Assembly (NCBI GenBank): GCA_039105265.1
Contig: JAPFFF010000006.1
Location: 2,666,001-2,730,000 of the forward strand
Length of the DNA stretch: 64,000 bases
DNA from: Tritrichomonas musculus
Lineage: Eukaryota > Parabasalia > Tritrichomonadida > Tritrichomonadidae
Reading direction: 5' to 3'
This document shows positions 31,462 through 43,675 of the stretch, piece by piece. A program made the translations under genes and the position numbers. Below the pieces are notes generated by a model. That model saw only the letters and a program-made list of their open reading frames with translations. It was not told the DNA's origin and made no database searches. How positions within the stretch are numbered: the first letter of the stretch is position 1; every line of letters starts with the position of its first letter.

Positions 31462-31839
31462 TCATATGAAGATATCTGATGGAAAAGTTAGAAGAGCTTG
31501 TTCAAGGTTACCTTCGATTTCTTCGCTTAATATTTGAACATGGTCGAATGGCACTTGGAAAAATGCGCTATTTAGGTCTTCATCTTGAATAACAATAATA
31601 TTATTATTATCAATCATTACTGGCTGAATTGTGTTGTCATCATTGATCCTACCTTCAATGAAGGTTTCATTATCGACCCCGATATTAGTATCTTCTTCTT
31701 CAATTATCGAATTTGCTACATTTTCTGTAGCATCAAGTGTAAGAGATTGGTTGGCTTCACTTAGAGTTGCATCATTGCCTTCATCTTGCTTCATTGATAA
31801 TTGCTGGTTCTCTTGGTGTATCATTAATTCAACCTTCAT
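31462..31839 (-). CDS. Small acidic protein of unknown function
   Basis: A 125-aa protein from the ATG at 31839. It is strongly acidic, rich in Glu, Asp, Asn and Ile, without membrane segments or Cys. The last 35 residues (FFQVPFDHVQILSEEIEGN) look foldable, while the rest is probably disordered. An initiator-like TCATA lies about 13 nt upstream. It is the last gene before a long gene-poor stretch. No family recognised. Confidence 0.6.
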   Translation of the reverse strand: MKVELMIHQENQQLSMKQDEGNDATLSEANQSLTLDATENVANSIIEEEDTNIGVDNETFIEGRINDDNTIQPVMIDNNNIIVIQDEDLNSAFFQVPFDHVQILSEEIEGNLEQALLTFPSDIFI

Positions 31840-32310
31840 TTTATTTTATGATGAAATTTTGAAGTAAACCTCAGAAAAACAAACTTTTTGAGAATAAAAT
31901 CTTTGAGTTGCATCAAGTTGTAATACTTTTTTAAATCATTTTAAATTAATATAAAATCAAATAATATTCAAAATGAAAACAAAGTTCTCTATTAATAGAG
32001 GAAAACGGTTATATGTTATAATTTAACTATGACGATTAACATTTGAATGTGAAACAGATATTAATAGAGAGCCTTATTTTTCAAGTTTATCTAAATAATT
32101 TGATGCTTTATAAGTAATATATAAAATTTAAAAAAGATTCACAAAGCAGAAACTTGAAAATATTAACTTCAATATAGTTAGTGATATCAGATTAATCTAA
32201 TGAAAAGAATATAAATAAATTTTATAGTAAAGAAAGGAATAAACTATTAGTAATTATTCTATTGATATAAAAATTGCATTATATACAAGCTGTAGCAAGT
32301 TATGACGCAA
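31840..32310. other. Start of a gene-poor region, nothing recognised
   Basis: AT-rich sequence upstream of the small acidic gene. No feature seen beyond the possible initiator next to that gene. Confidence 0.4.
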
Positions 32311-32520
32311 ATACACTTAATAATCACCAGGGAATCGTATTTTTCAACACCACTTTTTGAAAACTTTTAAACTTTTTCAATACTTTTTTATACTTTTTTA
32401 ATTCAATTTTTACTAAATAATACATAATTATATAGTTCAAATATCTTCCCGATTCATCCAGCAATTCAAGGAACTAGATTCGGCTTCGTGCAGCCCCGTG
32501 GTGATCACTGGTGCGTATAT
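32311..32520. repeat. Imperfect inverted repeat with a GC-rich right arm
   Basis: The left arm ATACACTTAATAATCACCAG (32311-32330) and the right arm around 32497-32518 (GTGGTGATCACTGGTGCGTA) are imperfect complements, joined by T-rich repeats of ACTTTTT. The right arm holds the palindrome GTGATCAC and an unusually GC-rich stretch for this region. It may be a small foldback element or structured RNA. Confidence 0.4.
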
Positions 32521-35500
32521 CCCCGAAAAATTATGTAAAAATAAACAAATTTATATCAAAAAAAAGTAAATAGTTATAATTTTAAGGAAAAATTTAAATT
32601 TTACGATTTTTTTGGTTAAATTTCTTAACATAGTAACTCAAATTTCACCTTAAGATGGCGGTTTTTTACTTTCCATGAGAAGCTAAATACCGCTTTTTGC
32701 GCAGAAAAATTTTAATATAAACTATTCAAAATATAAAAAGATTTTTATTTCCATTAAAAAAAAAATGTATAATATCAGCTTTTCTGTAATAAAATAAACT
32801 GTATATTTAGTGCATGTTCAAATAATTTCTAAAATAAACTGATGTTAATGAAATATGCTTATCGATAATGAACATTATAATTATATTAAATACATTTATT
32901 TAATTTATGTATATATTTCTGTAATTAAATATTTTTATATGAATCATATATAAAAATTAAGGAGATTTTAATACATTTTTTACATTAAAGATTCAGTATC
33001 TTTTTCAAAAATTTAATAAAAAGTAAATTAGGCACTATTTGTTCATTTTCTTTCAACACTAGAAGCAAATCATCAGATTACTAAAGTAAAAATACGGAGA
33101 AATTTTTCTAAAATAATATTAACTAATTTTCTTCCAAAAAGAAATTGAAGAATAAAGAATCCTAAATTCATATGATATACGACCATAAGAATATTTTTTT
33201 GGAAATAAGAAACTTTGAAATCTTTTAGTGCACGAGAAACGACTACCTTGCATGTTTGCCTCAAAAAATTGAAAGGAAATTGAATGAAGCATTCAAATTT
33301 GAAAATTAACCGATAATTCTGAAAAACTCTAAGTTTACTCATTGATAGAAAAGCCATTCAAAAAGTGGCGTAGAAAAAAACGATTGTCCATAATCACCTT
33401 ATCATCCACAGAAATATCTATAAGGATTACAAAGTCCAAAAGCAAGAATATTTCATATGTAATGAAATTATGATTATACACCAGTTTTCATAAAAATATT
33501 TTTTTTTTTTAATCAATAATTATTATTACTTTTTTTAGAATTTTTATGAGAAAAACTCATTATAAGTACTTCATATAGCATTAAATACAAATGGAATATG
33601 TTTCATTTTTTTATGTGCATCTCTGTAAAATTGCTACAATTTCAAATTTCTATATTCATTATACGTACGTTTATTATTTTAATTAACTTAAAAATATGCA
33701 AAACAGATTAGAAAAATATCTTAAACTAATTAAAATCTCTTTTATTCAGATATTTTCAAAACATAGAAGCATTTCTCATAAAAAATATGTTAGTCATTGA
33801 TATATTATTTTCATTACTACATTAAAATCTATCATTGTTTACATATAAATATGAATGTATAATGCATTTACATTTTATAAATACTACATATATCCAAAAA
33901 TATCATTTGAAAAAATATGATGATAATTATCATTTCAATATTCGATATTAAATATATCCGTATGTAAAATCATCGGAACTAATTGAAATTAAAAATTGCG
34001 ATCTCCAATCATCAAAATTAGACATAAATTAATGAAAATGAATAAAATTTTTGACATAAAATTTTCCATACCAATGTTTTCACCTTTGACTATGAGTTTT
34101 TCACTTTTGAAAGGAAAAGTTAAATGTTTATTTCAAATATTTTCTATGAAACATATCATAAGTGATATCATTTTACCGATAATACTTTTTTCAGGTATTC
34201 AAAACATGATCGTTTCCAAAATGTTATATAACTTTTTACTTCATTTTGCCTTTATTTTCATCAATTTAATCAATTTTAGAAACTCAAATTCTGGGATTAT
34301 GAATATTAGATGTTCCTCTATCATTTTATGAATTTAACTCAAATTCCTTAATCTGGTGATCAAATTTCATTTGTTGATTTTAAGACATATGAAAAAAATT
34401 AGATGATATCAATTTATATTAATATATATTGTTGATTGTGCTTTTCATTTAGCTTACTTCAACGAAATTCTAATTTTTTCCCCTCAAAAAGTGGATTTTG
34501 ATGCGTCTATTTTTTTGCCAAAAAATGATTTTTAATCCATTTAATCACTAAAATCTATATATATAGTTGTTATATTTTTCATCTCATATAATATTTCGAA
34601 AAGTTGATTTTCATTGGAGTGATTATTTCCATTATTTCTAGCGCTTCTTAAGTGCCTTTACTAAATTGATTTGATAAATGTTACCAACTCTTGATGAATT
34701 TTATTTTTAAGATGAAAAATTGGACTTAAATATCTTATGATATAAAATAATAATTACACAATAAACTACATTTATAATAATTTATTCTTGCCATTAAAGC
34801 AATAATCATTAATAGAGCAAAAAAGAGTGAAAATGATTAATTTTATTTGCTTATTTTATAGTTATTAAATCTCTTAAATACTACTTTTAAGTAATTGCTA
34901 TTTTATTTAGAATTATATTATTGTCATATATTATATATTTTATTATAATAGAATACTACTTTTTATATAATAATCATAAAAAGATATTGCATAAAAATAA
35001 ATTTTTATTTTAACTTTCTAATAAGGCTTCAATTTTCAATTTTATTTAAATGTATGGAATGTTTTTTGAAATATTTTTATCTTTTTATATAGTAAATATT
35101 GATCGGTAACATTGATTATTCATATCATACTTATGATTTATTATATATATTTAACTTTATAGACCAATTAATTTTTTCTCATCAAAATGGAATATCTGCA
35201 TGATACCATTATATATGTGCATTTGTATTTGCTAAACATATGTTTTATTGTTTTTGAATGCTAGTTTGTATATTATATCACTTATTATTTCACTAATTAT
35301 GAAGATATTATAAAATAAATTTACGACTAAAAAAAATGTAATTTTTCTGGAGAGATTGGTTTAACCGTTTAATATAATTTTCGGATATGTTATTATATAA
35401 TAAAATTAATGGTTTTTTATCGATGCAAAGAAACTTGATATAGCCATTAAAAAAAGATAAAAATGTTTTAAAAACAAAATCTCTCATATAAACGTCTATT

Positions 35501-37609
35501 TTATTTTAATATTCATTTTTTTGAATAAGCACGTTTTTTGGTTCTCACAAAAAATCTAGAATTTTCTGGAAAGACTGGAATAATATTACAAGCTCTAAAC
35601 AACATATGCCTTATAATATAAAATATAATGAGGTTTTACCGAGCCAATTAGGTTAAATATGTTTCTATTTTAGGATATTTATGTTTGCACAAATTTTTAC
35701 ATAAAAGCTTTTCAAATTTTTTGTGAGTATAAAATTTGGATTATTTATTTTTATCTTATTAAAACAATTTCTTAAATAGAATTTATATTAAATATATGAT
35801 ATAAATATAATAATATAAATATAAAATGAAACACAAAAATTATTTACAAATAAATACATATATAATTATAAATCTCCAAATGCATTCATAATTAAAAACT
35901 CATCAATAATTCAAAAGTATAAAAATATTTTGATAAAGCATTCATAAATAATTGTATGAGCTATTTTAATTTCTCATTATTAATGAAAATAATGATAGAT
36001 TTTTATTTTCTCAAATTATTGTATGTAATCATTCAATAAAATTAATAACATTTTATTGAAATTAAAATCATAGTTTAAATTTCCAATATCTTATTTATTT
36101 TTTCGAAACCTAAATTATAATTAATAATTATATATATAACATTTTATAATCATTTATATTTCCAATGTATAATAAATTTTTATCGATTTACATAATGGAT
36201 TACTTGAATCGTATTTTTGAATACTTAATAGTTTTTATTTATTCAATTTATATATTTTGCATATATCTCACAATAAAATTTAAAAATAATATTTTATGGC
36301 TATTATAATAATATAAAATTCAATATAAAAACATATTATAAAATATGATGATTTAAAACCCACTAGTTATTTCTATTTCGTTTTTTTCGGGTTTCCATAC
36401 ATTTTTTTATTTCAAATCAATTCAACCGAAAAAGTTCCAACGCTCTTTATTTAATTTTTTGCACTTCCACTTAGATCAGACTAATTTAGATAATTTGAAG
36501 TATTATTATATAACGAAAATAAAAATTTTGATATAATTTTCTATTCAATTCAAAATAATGTATTAGAACTTATCGCAAATATTTTTTATTTTAATTATTT
36601 CATGAGAAATGATTAAAAATGATAAAAATTTGATTTTTATAAAAAGTTTTCAAAATTTGAAAAAATAAAAAATATCGGTGCAGACGGTCAGATTCTATGA
36701 GCTTATACAAATAAATTGAGAGATTATTTTATTTTATTTAATTTATATATTTCTTTTAAAAAATCATATTAATCAAACAAATAAACTTTTAGATAAAATA
36801 TAATAAATATTGATACTTCATATATATTATATAAAAACATATTATTAAATTCCAATGTAATAATAAAAATGAAATTAAAGAATAAAAATAAGTCTGTGTT
36901 AAATATTCTTCACAAATAAGCATATTTTATACGAAATAATATAAATATCCTATTTTCTCATCAAAGAATTAAACAATTAAAATATCTGAAATATTTATGC
37001 AATAGACTCTTTATTTTATTCCAAATTTTAAATTTTGAGAGAATATCCATATTAATCATTAGTAATCATCTAACAAATCTGTATTTTATTCGCTACATTG
37101 CTCAAAAACGAACCTCGCAAAAAAAAACCGAACGATAGATTAAATTCTTTCAAATTATATTGAGAGAAAACTCTTAATTTCACTCGTTGGACGATTAGAA
37201 TTTCAATTAATTATTTTCATCATATATATTGAAAATTGAATAATATTAAAAATATTAAAAATTGATTCCTTTAATATCTTAATAATAAATAAATATATAT
37301 AAAATATTATAATTGAAATAGAATTAATAAATATAATATATAATAACCGAAATAATAATAAAATTGAAACATTTTTCTAATATATAAATCTAAGATATAA
37401 TGCTTATTTTTGATTGAATAAAACAAAGAATAATAATCTATGTTTATTTTAATAATAATTATATATAATTATAATTAAGATAAAAATATATCTTTAATAA
37501 AATGAATATAGCAGTAATACTCTCTATTACTATACAAAATAAAGAATATTGTATTGAATATTTTAATTAATAAAATGATATAATCGTTTTTTATAAGAAA
37601 GTTATTTTA
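32521..37609. other. Gene-poor AT-rich region
   Basis: About 5 kb of very AT-rich sequence with no convincing gene. One minus-strand frame at 33073-33357 contains TCKVVVSRALKDF, faintly like the helix-turn-helix of Tc1-type transposases. It sits beside a 15-bp near-perfect inverted-repeat partner (32347-32361 versus 33357-33371). Other short frames (for example 33996-34331) have low-complexity content and are probably chance. Confidence 0.45.
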
Positions 37610-39222
37610 AGGGTGTAGTATGAACACTAATATCTGGATAAATAAGTAGTATATAACTATTATATTATATAATCGATGATTGTGATTTTTTTAAACATAA
37701 AATATTATGTTATTAAATAAAAAACAATTTTTTATTATTGTATATTTATAAAACATTAATTGAATTAATAATTGCTTTTTTGAATAAATAAAAAAGGAAT
37801 TATTTGAAAAAAAAATTGAATTATTCATTTTTCAAATGAGAATATCTCATTATAAATTAAATATAGAATTGTTTAAATATCCATATATCCAGATGTTATT
37901 TCAATAAAATAAAAATAGATTGTAAAAGAATCAAAATTATAATTTTCTGGAAAATGAAGATAATATAAGCAAGATGTGATCATGCAATATTTTATTTATT
38001 TATATGAAAAAATATTATAAAATCAAATTTTTAATATAAGTATTCATATAAAAGTTATCTATTATAAATACATGTTTTTTTAAAGCGCTTTGAAATTTTG
38101 TTACAAATGAATTAAAATTGATTAATAAAAAACTTTTTTTAAAATAGAATAAAAAAAAAAATCTCTCTGTCAGATTAAACTTCTTTGTGAGTAAAAAGAA
38201 TAATGCTGCTTTATAATTTCATTCATCAAAAATTGAATGACTACATAGATCTACAAATAGTCCGTTAATCAAGAAAAATTGAAAAACTATGTAGTCCTTC
38301 AATATGAACAATGAATCAATTATTCATTAAAAATTCGAATCTATGAATTTTAATAATTAACTTGACAGAGCAATTTTTGGGATTTTGGATATATTTATAA
38401 AAAAATGATATCAAATTTTATTTCCTTATGATAAAAACTTCATCTGATTTTTTTATATGTATAAAACATTTCAAAGTGAATATGTGTATAGATATTTTTT
38501 TAAAAAAGTTAATATTCATATGTTCAAAACTACGATTTCAAGTCTAAAATTTTGAAAGATCATTCAATTTTCTGAACATTCGTTTATTAATAAAAATTTT
38601 TATTCTAAAAGCAAGAGACTGCAAAGCTGCTAAATATGATGTTAGGCAAGATTAAAATCAGGACAGTGAATAGGAATATGCCAATTTTTTCGCAAAACTG
38701 CTATGATTATATTAACGATGTATAAGTAGATAAGTATTATGAAGGAGCAAGAGTAATATTTCTAAAATTGCTGAAAAAGTATTCATAAATAGCTGGAAAA
38801 CCGTTGACTATTAGTTAATTGATTCGAAAATCATAATCAACGAATAGTGTAAAATCTGGCATGTAATGGAAGTCAAGTTGTTATATGCATCTATACAAAT
38901 ATTAACCACTGGTTTTTGTCCGTATTTTATTTTAAGTATTGTTTCAAATTTGTTGGAATAAAGCCATGTAAAATGAAATTGACCAATAATGATTAATTTT
39001 GTATCGATCATGATTCAAAAATATTGAAAAAATCTATTTAAAATTTTTGAAAGTATTGTCATAATCAATTCAATTTTTAAAATCATAATTTCTTATTTAT
39101 AAAATTATAAAATTATTATATATTATATTTATATATTTTAAAAAATTTTTTATATAATATAATTCGATAATTTTACTAAAAAATCACTTTTTAATGAGAA
39201 AAACTCATTCATACTGCACCCT
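37610..39222 (-). mobile_element. Decayed Tc1/mariner (IS630-type) transposon relic
   Basis: Terminal inverted repeats AGGGTGTAGTATGAA (37610-37624) and its complement with one mismatch (39208-39222) lie inside TA flanks; both flanks also read TTAA. The minus strand keeps pieces of a DDE transposase. Around 38811-39011, GQKPVVNICIDAYNNLTSI matches the conserved Tc1-like segment after the first catalytic Asp. Then comes VNGFPAIYEYFFSNF near 38770-38815, and then HIPIHCPDFNLA near 38660-38700, corresponding to the PPYSPxLNxxE region around the third acidic residue. Frames shift and stops interrupt, so the element is dead. Confidence 0.8.
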
Positions 39223-39225
39223 TAA

Positions 39226-39670
39226 CGATTTCAATTTATTCAATTTATTTGAGACCATTTATCTCAATTTTTATTGAATTTTGAGAAATGGTCTCAAATT
39301 AACTTGCAACTCTGTATCCGTGCGTATCTATCATTTTGATGTTTTTTTTTTTTTTTTTTTTTATTTTTTTTTTGACCTTTTTGAGTTAGAAAATCACCAT
39401 CTTTTTGTCCTATTGAAATGACAAAATAATTTTTGTATATCTCAGTTTATTATTGAAACTTGAAAATACAGATATATTTTATAAAAAATAACTCATTTAT
39501 TTGAAAATATGGGTTATTTTTAATTGTTACAATTATGCATGGATTTGATATCAGAGAATTTAACAAATATTTAAATCTCAAATTCATTTTTCCCCATTTA
39601 AGCATGTCAGATAGTCCCATTTTACTTTTTCTAATCCAAATGGGATTTAAATCTGGGATTTATGGGATTT
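39226..39670. other. Spacer with hairpin and poly-T tract
   Basis: It holds a perfect-core hairpin (separate entry) and a run of 21 T's at 39342-39362 that continues as T10 after one A. No gene. Confidence 0.5.
39248..39298. repeat. Long hairpin with about 18-20 bp arms
   Basis: TTTGAGACCATTT at 39248-39260 faces AAATGGTCTCAAA at 39286-39298, and pairing continues inward with one bulge (ATCTCAA/TTGAGA). The loop is about 12-15 nt. The hairpin starts 26 bp outside the right end of the Tc1-type relic, so it may be a separate foldback element. Confidence 0.6.
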
Positions 39671-39677
39671 TGTTATT

Positions 39678-39799
39678 ATAACCATATTATTATCAAAGCA
39701 TTTAATATAACCATATTATTGTGAATTTATTATAACCATATTATTATGAATTTAAATTATAACCATATTTCTGTGATTTAAAAGTAACCATATTTTTGT
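39678..39799. repeat. Tandem repeat, ATAACCATATT unit of about 25-29 bp
   Basis: Five copies of a (R)TAACCATATT core start at 39678, 39707, 39732, 39759 and 39784. The spacers are variable and A/T-only. Confidence 0.75.
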
Positions 39800-39898
39800 T
39801 AAAATATACTAATCCCATTAAATTGAAAGGGATTTTCTCAATTTTGAGAGAGTTCTATTCAATTTTCTGAGATTTATCGGATTTTATCATTCAATCTT

Positions 39899-40010
39899 GG
39901 GATTAGAGTATTGAATTTTAGGTTTTCATGGGATTAGAGTATTGAATTTTGGGATTTGATGGGATGAAAGTATTGAATTTTGGGATTAAAAGGGATTGAT
40001 GTATTCAATA
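39899..40010. repeat. 31-bp tandem repeat
   Basis: Four copies beginning GGGAT and containing GTATTGAATTTTGGG start at 39899, 39930, 39961 and 39992, an exact 31-bp period. The last copy is degenerate. Related GGGATTT words start near 39648, and inverted AATCCCA words occur near 40800-40855, so the block may belong to a larger element. Confidence 0.8.
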
Positions 40011-41050
40011 AAAGGTAGGGAAAACCAAAATACATTCAATTTTTTTTCAAATCTTTGGGATTTTTATTCAAAATTTGGTAATAATCATGAAAAAGAATTA
40101 TTTATTTATCATTGTCAAAAAGTCAAAGGAAAAAGATATAATATAAAACGAAAATTAACAAACAGTGCTATTTTACATGATAACATTTCATTAAAGCAGA
40201 TTAATGTTTTAAAAATGATCAAATTATTTCTTTAAATTGAAGTTATTTGTCTGAATTTGAAATATTTTTAGAGTAATTCATTATTATATCAATAAATTCT
40301 TTTCATAAAGCATACTTTTTAAGAAAAAAAGGTATTAAATTTTATTTTTTTTTATAAATATGATTTATTTTAAAATTATCATATATGAATGATAAGTTTT
40401 GATGTATAAAATATGAAACTGAATTCTTTTCATTCAAAAAAGAAACATTTTTACCTGAATATCTATGTAAATATGAATATAAAAAAAAATGATGATAATT
40501 TCAATCGAACCATAGAAATTGTAAAACAGTTAAATTGAAATTAATAACCATTGAGATAAAAAATAAATTTGGTTTTTAAATGATTATTTTACCTTATTCA
40601 TTTTTATTAATTTATATATGATTGAAGCAACAAAAAAATGATAAAATGGCATATTACACAGAATATCTTAATAAATAAATGTGTGAACTTAAAAGGTCAA
40701 CAAATGCTCAACAGAAATCTACTCAATTTTTTGAATCAAATACGATCAATAAAGGTCAAATAATTGCTTTTTTTTTTTTTTTTTTTTTAGTAAATGATCT
40801 AAATCCCAAAAAGAAAAAAAATTATTCCCATTTTCGAATTTTAATCCCAATGTATCAACCTTACCCCATTTCTATTAAATTAGTAATTCCTTTTTATTGT
40901 ATTAATTATATGTAAACATGTGTTACAAAAACTTATCTCTGATATCATTTATTTGAGTTCAATAGGATATCTTAAGGCCGATAATTCTCAATTTATCAAT
41001 AAATATTTATTTTATAATAAATAAAAATACTTTTATTTATTATTAAAATA
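40011..41050. other. Gene-poor AT-rich region
   Basis: No credible gene. A plus-strand frame at 39996-40235 continues out of the tandem repeats with Lys/Asn-rich content and is not recognisable. A run of 18 T's lies near 40770. Confidence 0.4.
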
Positions 41051-42144
41051 AGAGGTGCTGACTCGGTGAAGTGAAATAGATTCTCTCCAAAATTGGAATA
41101 CAATCATTATTTTTTATAAGGATTAAAAATATATTAATTTTATTAAATTTCGTTCCGCCGATGCAGCTGTGGAATAATACATTTTTTTTTTTCTTATAAT
41201 AAATATGTAAACTATTGAAAATATTTTATCTCTTCATAAACTATTGAAATAGATAAATTGACCTTTAAATCTCTTATTTTTGCGTTTAAAATGATAAAAA
41301 TGTTATATTTTTATTTTATATGTTATTTAAAAATATTTTTATCATTCATAATCCACATAACTTCAAAATTGTATGAAAAAGTATTCAATTTTCATTTTTT
41401 TAAAAAATGAGAAAAAAAATTTTTCAGATTTTATATAAAAAAGTACTAAAAAAATTATTAATTTTTTTATATTATTATTATTTATTTAATTTAAAATTTA
41501 TATATCGAATATTATTATCACCTTTCCATATTAATTAAAAAGATAATGATTTTTTTAATTATTCTCTCAAATAAAAGGAATTAATTCAAATATTAAATTG
41601 ATGCTTCAATTATATTCAAAATAAATAAATTTTCTGAACTAAATTGATCGGAAAAACTAATACAAAAATCGATCTCCACAACTGAATCATACGAATTTAT
41701 TAATATCATTAATTAGAAATATTTTTATTATAGCAAGTATCAAAACTATATAAGAGTGAATGAATCAAAAATATTAGTTCTATGATGTATTTGCCTAAAT
41801 AAAAAATCAAAAAAATTAATTAAAATACATTTTTCTCATAATATATATAATTTTCACAAAATTAAAGTTTATAGTAAATATAATAATATAATATAATTTT
41901 ATGTAATATACATTTTATTTTCATGCATTGCCCATATGTCGAGATAGCTGTTTTTAAACGGATGATTTAAATTGAATTTTTAGACATCAATGTCTAGCAT
42001 CTCGACTTATAAGTAGATTTATATAAATATTTAAATATTATAAAATAACATATAATAAGTATATTATATATTTATTCTTATATTTCAAAAGATATAAGTA
42101 TTTTAATAATTCAAAATTTTAGTGAAGTCAGCGTCCGCACCTCT
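41051..42144. mobile_element. Non-autonomous TA-flanked inverted-repeat element (1.09 kb)
   Basis: The left end AGAGGTGCTGACTCGG (41051-41066) and the right end, read on the other strand, AGAGGTGCGGACGCTG (42129-42144) match at the first 8 bases and 13 of 16 overall. Both are flanked by TA (41049-41050, 42145-42146). These short GC-rich ends stand out against an interior that is almost pure A/T with no coding capacity. The interior also has a GTCGAGAT/ATCTCGAC inverted pair (41938-41945, 41999-42006). It is probably a mariner-type MITE. Confidence 0.6.
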
Positions 42145-42146
42145 TA

Positions 42147-43675
42147 AAAATATGTTTTTAATAATCAAATATATAAAATATTATGATTTAAATATTTAAA
42201 TTGTATCCAAATTTACTTTGAAATTTTCGATTAATCCAAAAAATTCAAGAAATAAAATTATCACCAAATTTTCATTTCAAAATCTTAAAACATTTGGTTT
42301 ATCTTAAGCGTCATTTGAACAATGATAATTAAATATATTTATCATTTGCTAAATCTATTTTTTCTTCTTCGAAATTGTTAAACATGATATGTCAATTCTT
42401 TTTTGATGACGTGACTTCATCTAGTTCTGAAAATCCATTCAAATTATAATGAGGTGATATGATTTGAATAAACCTAACAAAAGTGAAAAACTCACAGTCA
42501 AAGGTGAAAACATGGGTATATTCTTTAAATATCAAATAATGCGTAAAATCGGATTTAAAAAAAGAAAAATTGGATAGATGTGAAATGATTATTTTATCAT
42601 TCAATCTTTTGTTGAAAGTCGAATATCCCATTCTTTTCAAATAAGTTGTATTGTCGGCAATTTTTTAAGTTTTTTGCTAAAAATGTGTTCAAAAACAAAA
42701 CTTTCATATGCTTTATGTTTTAATTTTTTTTTGATCCAATATCAAGACAATTATGTATTTTTCCAAGAAAAATTTTATTAATGATTTGGCTGTTTTTATA
42801 AATAAAGATCAAAATTTATAATTGAATGTACGTAAAAAAGCAGATTAAATATTTTCAAAAAAGATAATGATCAAAAATTTTTGATTGTTACGATATTAAT
42901 CGTTTGTATAAGTAAAATTCATATGATTTAGATTGCATTATTTAAAATGATTGATGAAAAATATTTGTATCTCAAAAATATCATATATTAATATTTTCTC
43001 GTCAGATTTTTATTATCCTCATAATTGGTTGAGTTATTTTGCAAAAATTGAATTTTAATCATCTCAGTTACATTAAACAATTTCATTATATCAGTACATA
43101 TGATTTAATATTTTATTCATTTTTTGGTAAGTTTGGATACGATATAATGATACCAGATTTTGATTTCTTTATAAACTCTTTTGAAATGATCAGAAATATT
43201 TTTAATTATAGATTTCCACTTTTAATGAGCTTCTCTAAAAAAGAGTTTAAAATCATGTTATTAATTGAATCATCAAATATAAAAATATAAGCTTATCCAT
43301 GTTACTTGAGAAAAAAATTTTTACATCATATGTTTAATAATTTGCGAAGGTTATTAAAAAATTTTTCAATATATTTCAATTGTTTTCAAATAATAAACTT
43401 TTAATTATTTAATTTTTTGAAATGTTTTCTATTAATAGTCATAATTTCTATGAAAGATTTGAAAAGATTTTTCAATAAATGTTATACAAATTCAAAAAAA
43501 AAAAAAAAATAACCAAAAATCTCAAAATATATTTAGCATTTGATTTTATAATTAAATTTATTCAATAGCAATTTATCGGTATTTTTATTTTAAAAATTGG
43601 TTAATAATAAAATTGTTAACCACAACGGATTCTTAAGTTAGTTGAATCTTCAAGAAATTTAGCAAATTCTTCTTA
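42147..43675. other. Gene-poor AT-rich region, upstream of the 1003-aa gene
   Basis: Two short frames (minus 42392-42631, plus 43039-43290) have Phe/Ile/Asn-rich content and no recognisable motif. I treat them as chance or decayed sequence. No initiator motif was convincing for the next gene. Confidence 0.4.

Noticed and set aside
33996-34331. 111-codon plus-strand frame in the gene-poor block
   Set aside because: Low-complexity Ile/Phe/Ser/Met-rich content, no domain, and no initiator motif. Probably chance in AT-rich DNA.
39996-40235. 79-codon frame arising from the 31-bp tandem repeat
   Set aside because: Its beginning is the repeat itself and the remainder is Lys/Asn-rich without a recognisable domain.
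42392-42640. 82-codon minus-strand frame
   Set aside because: Composition follows the local base content and no motif or homologue pattern is seen.
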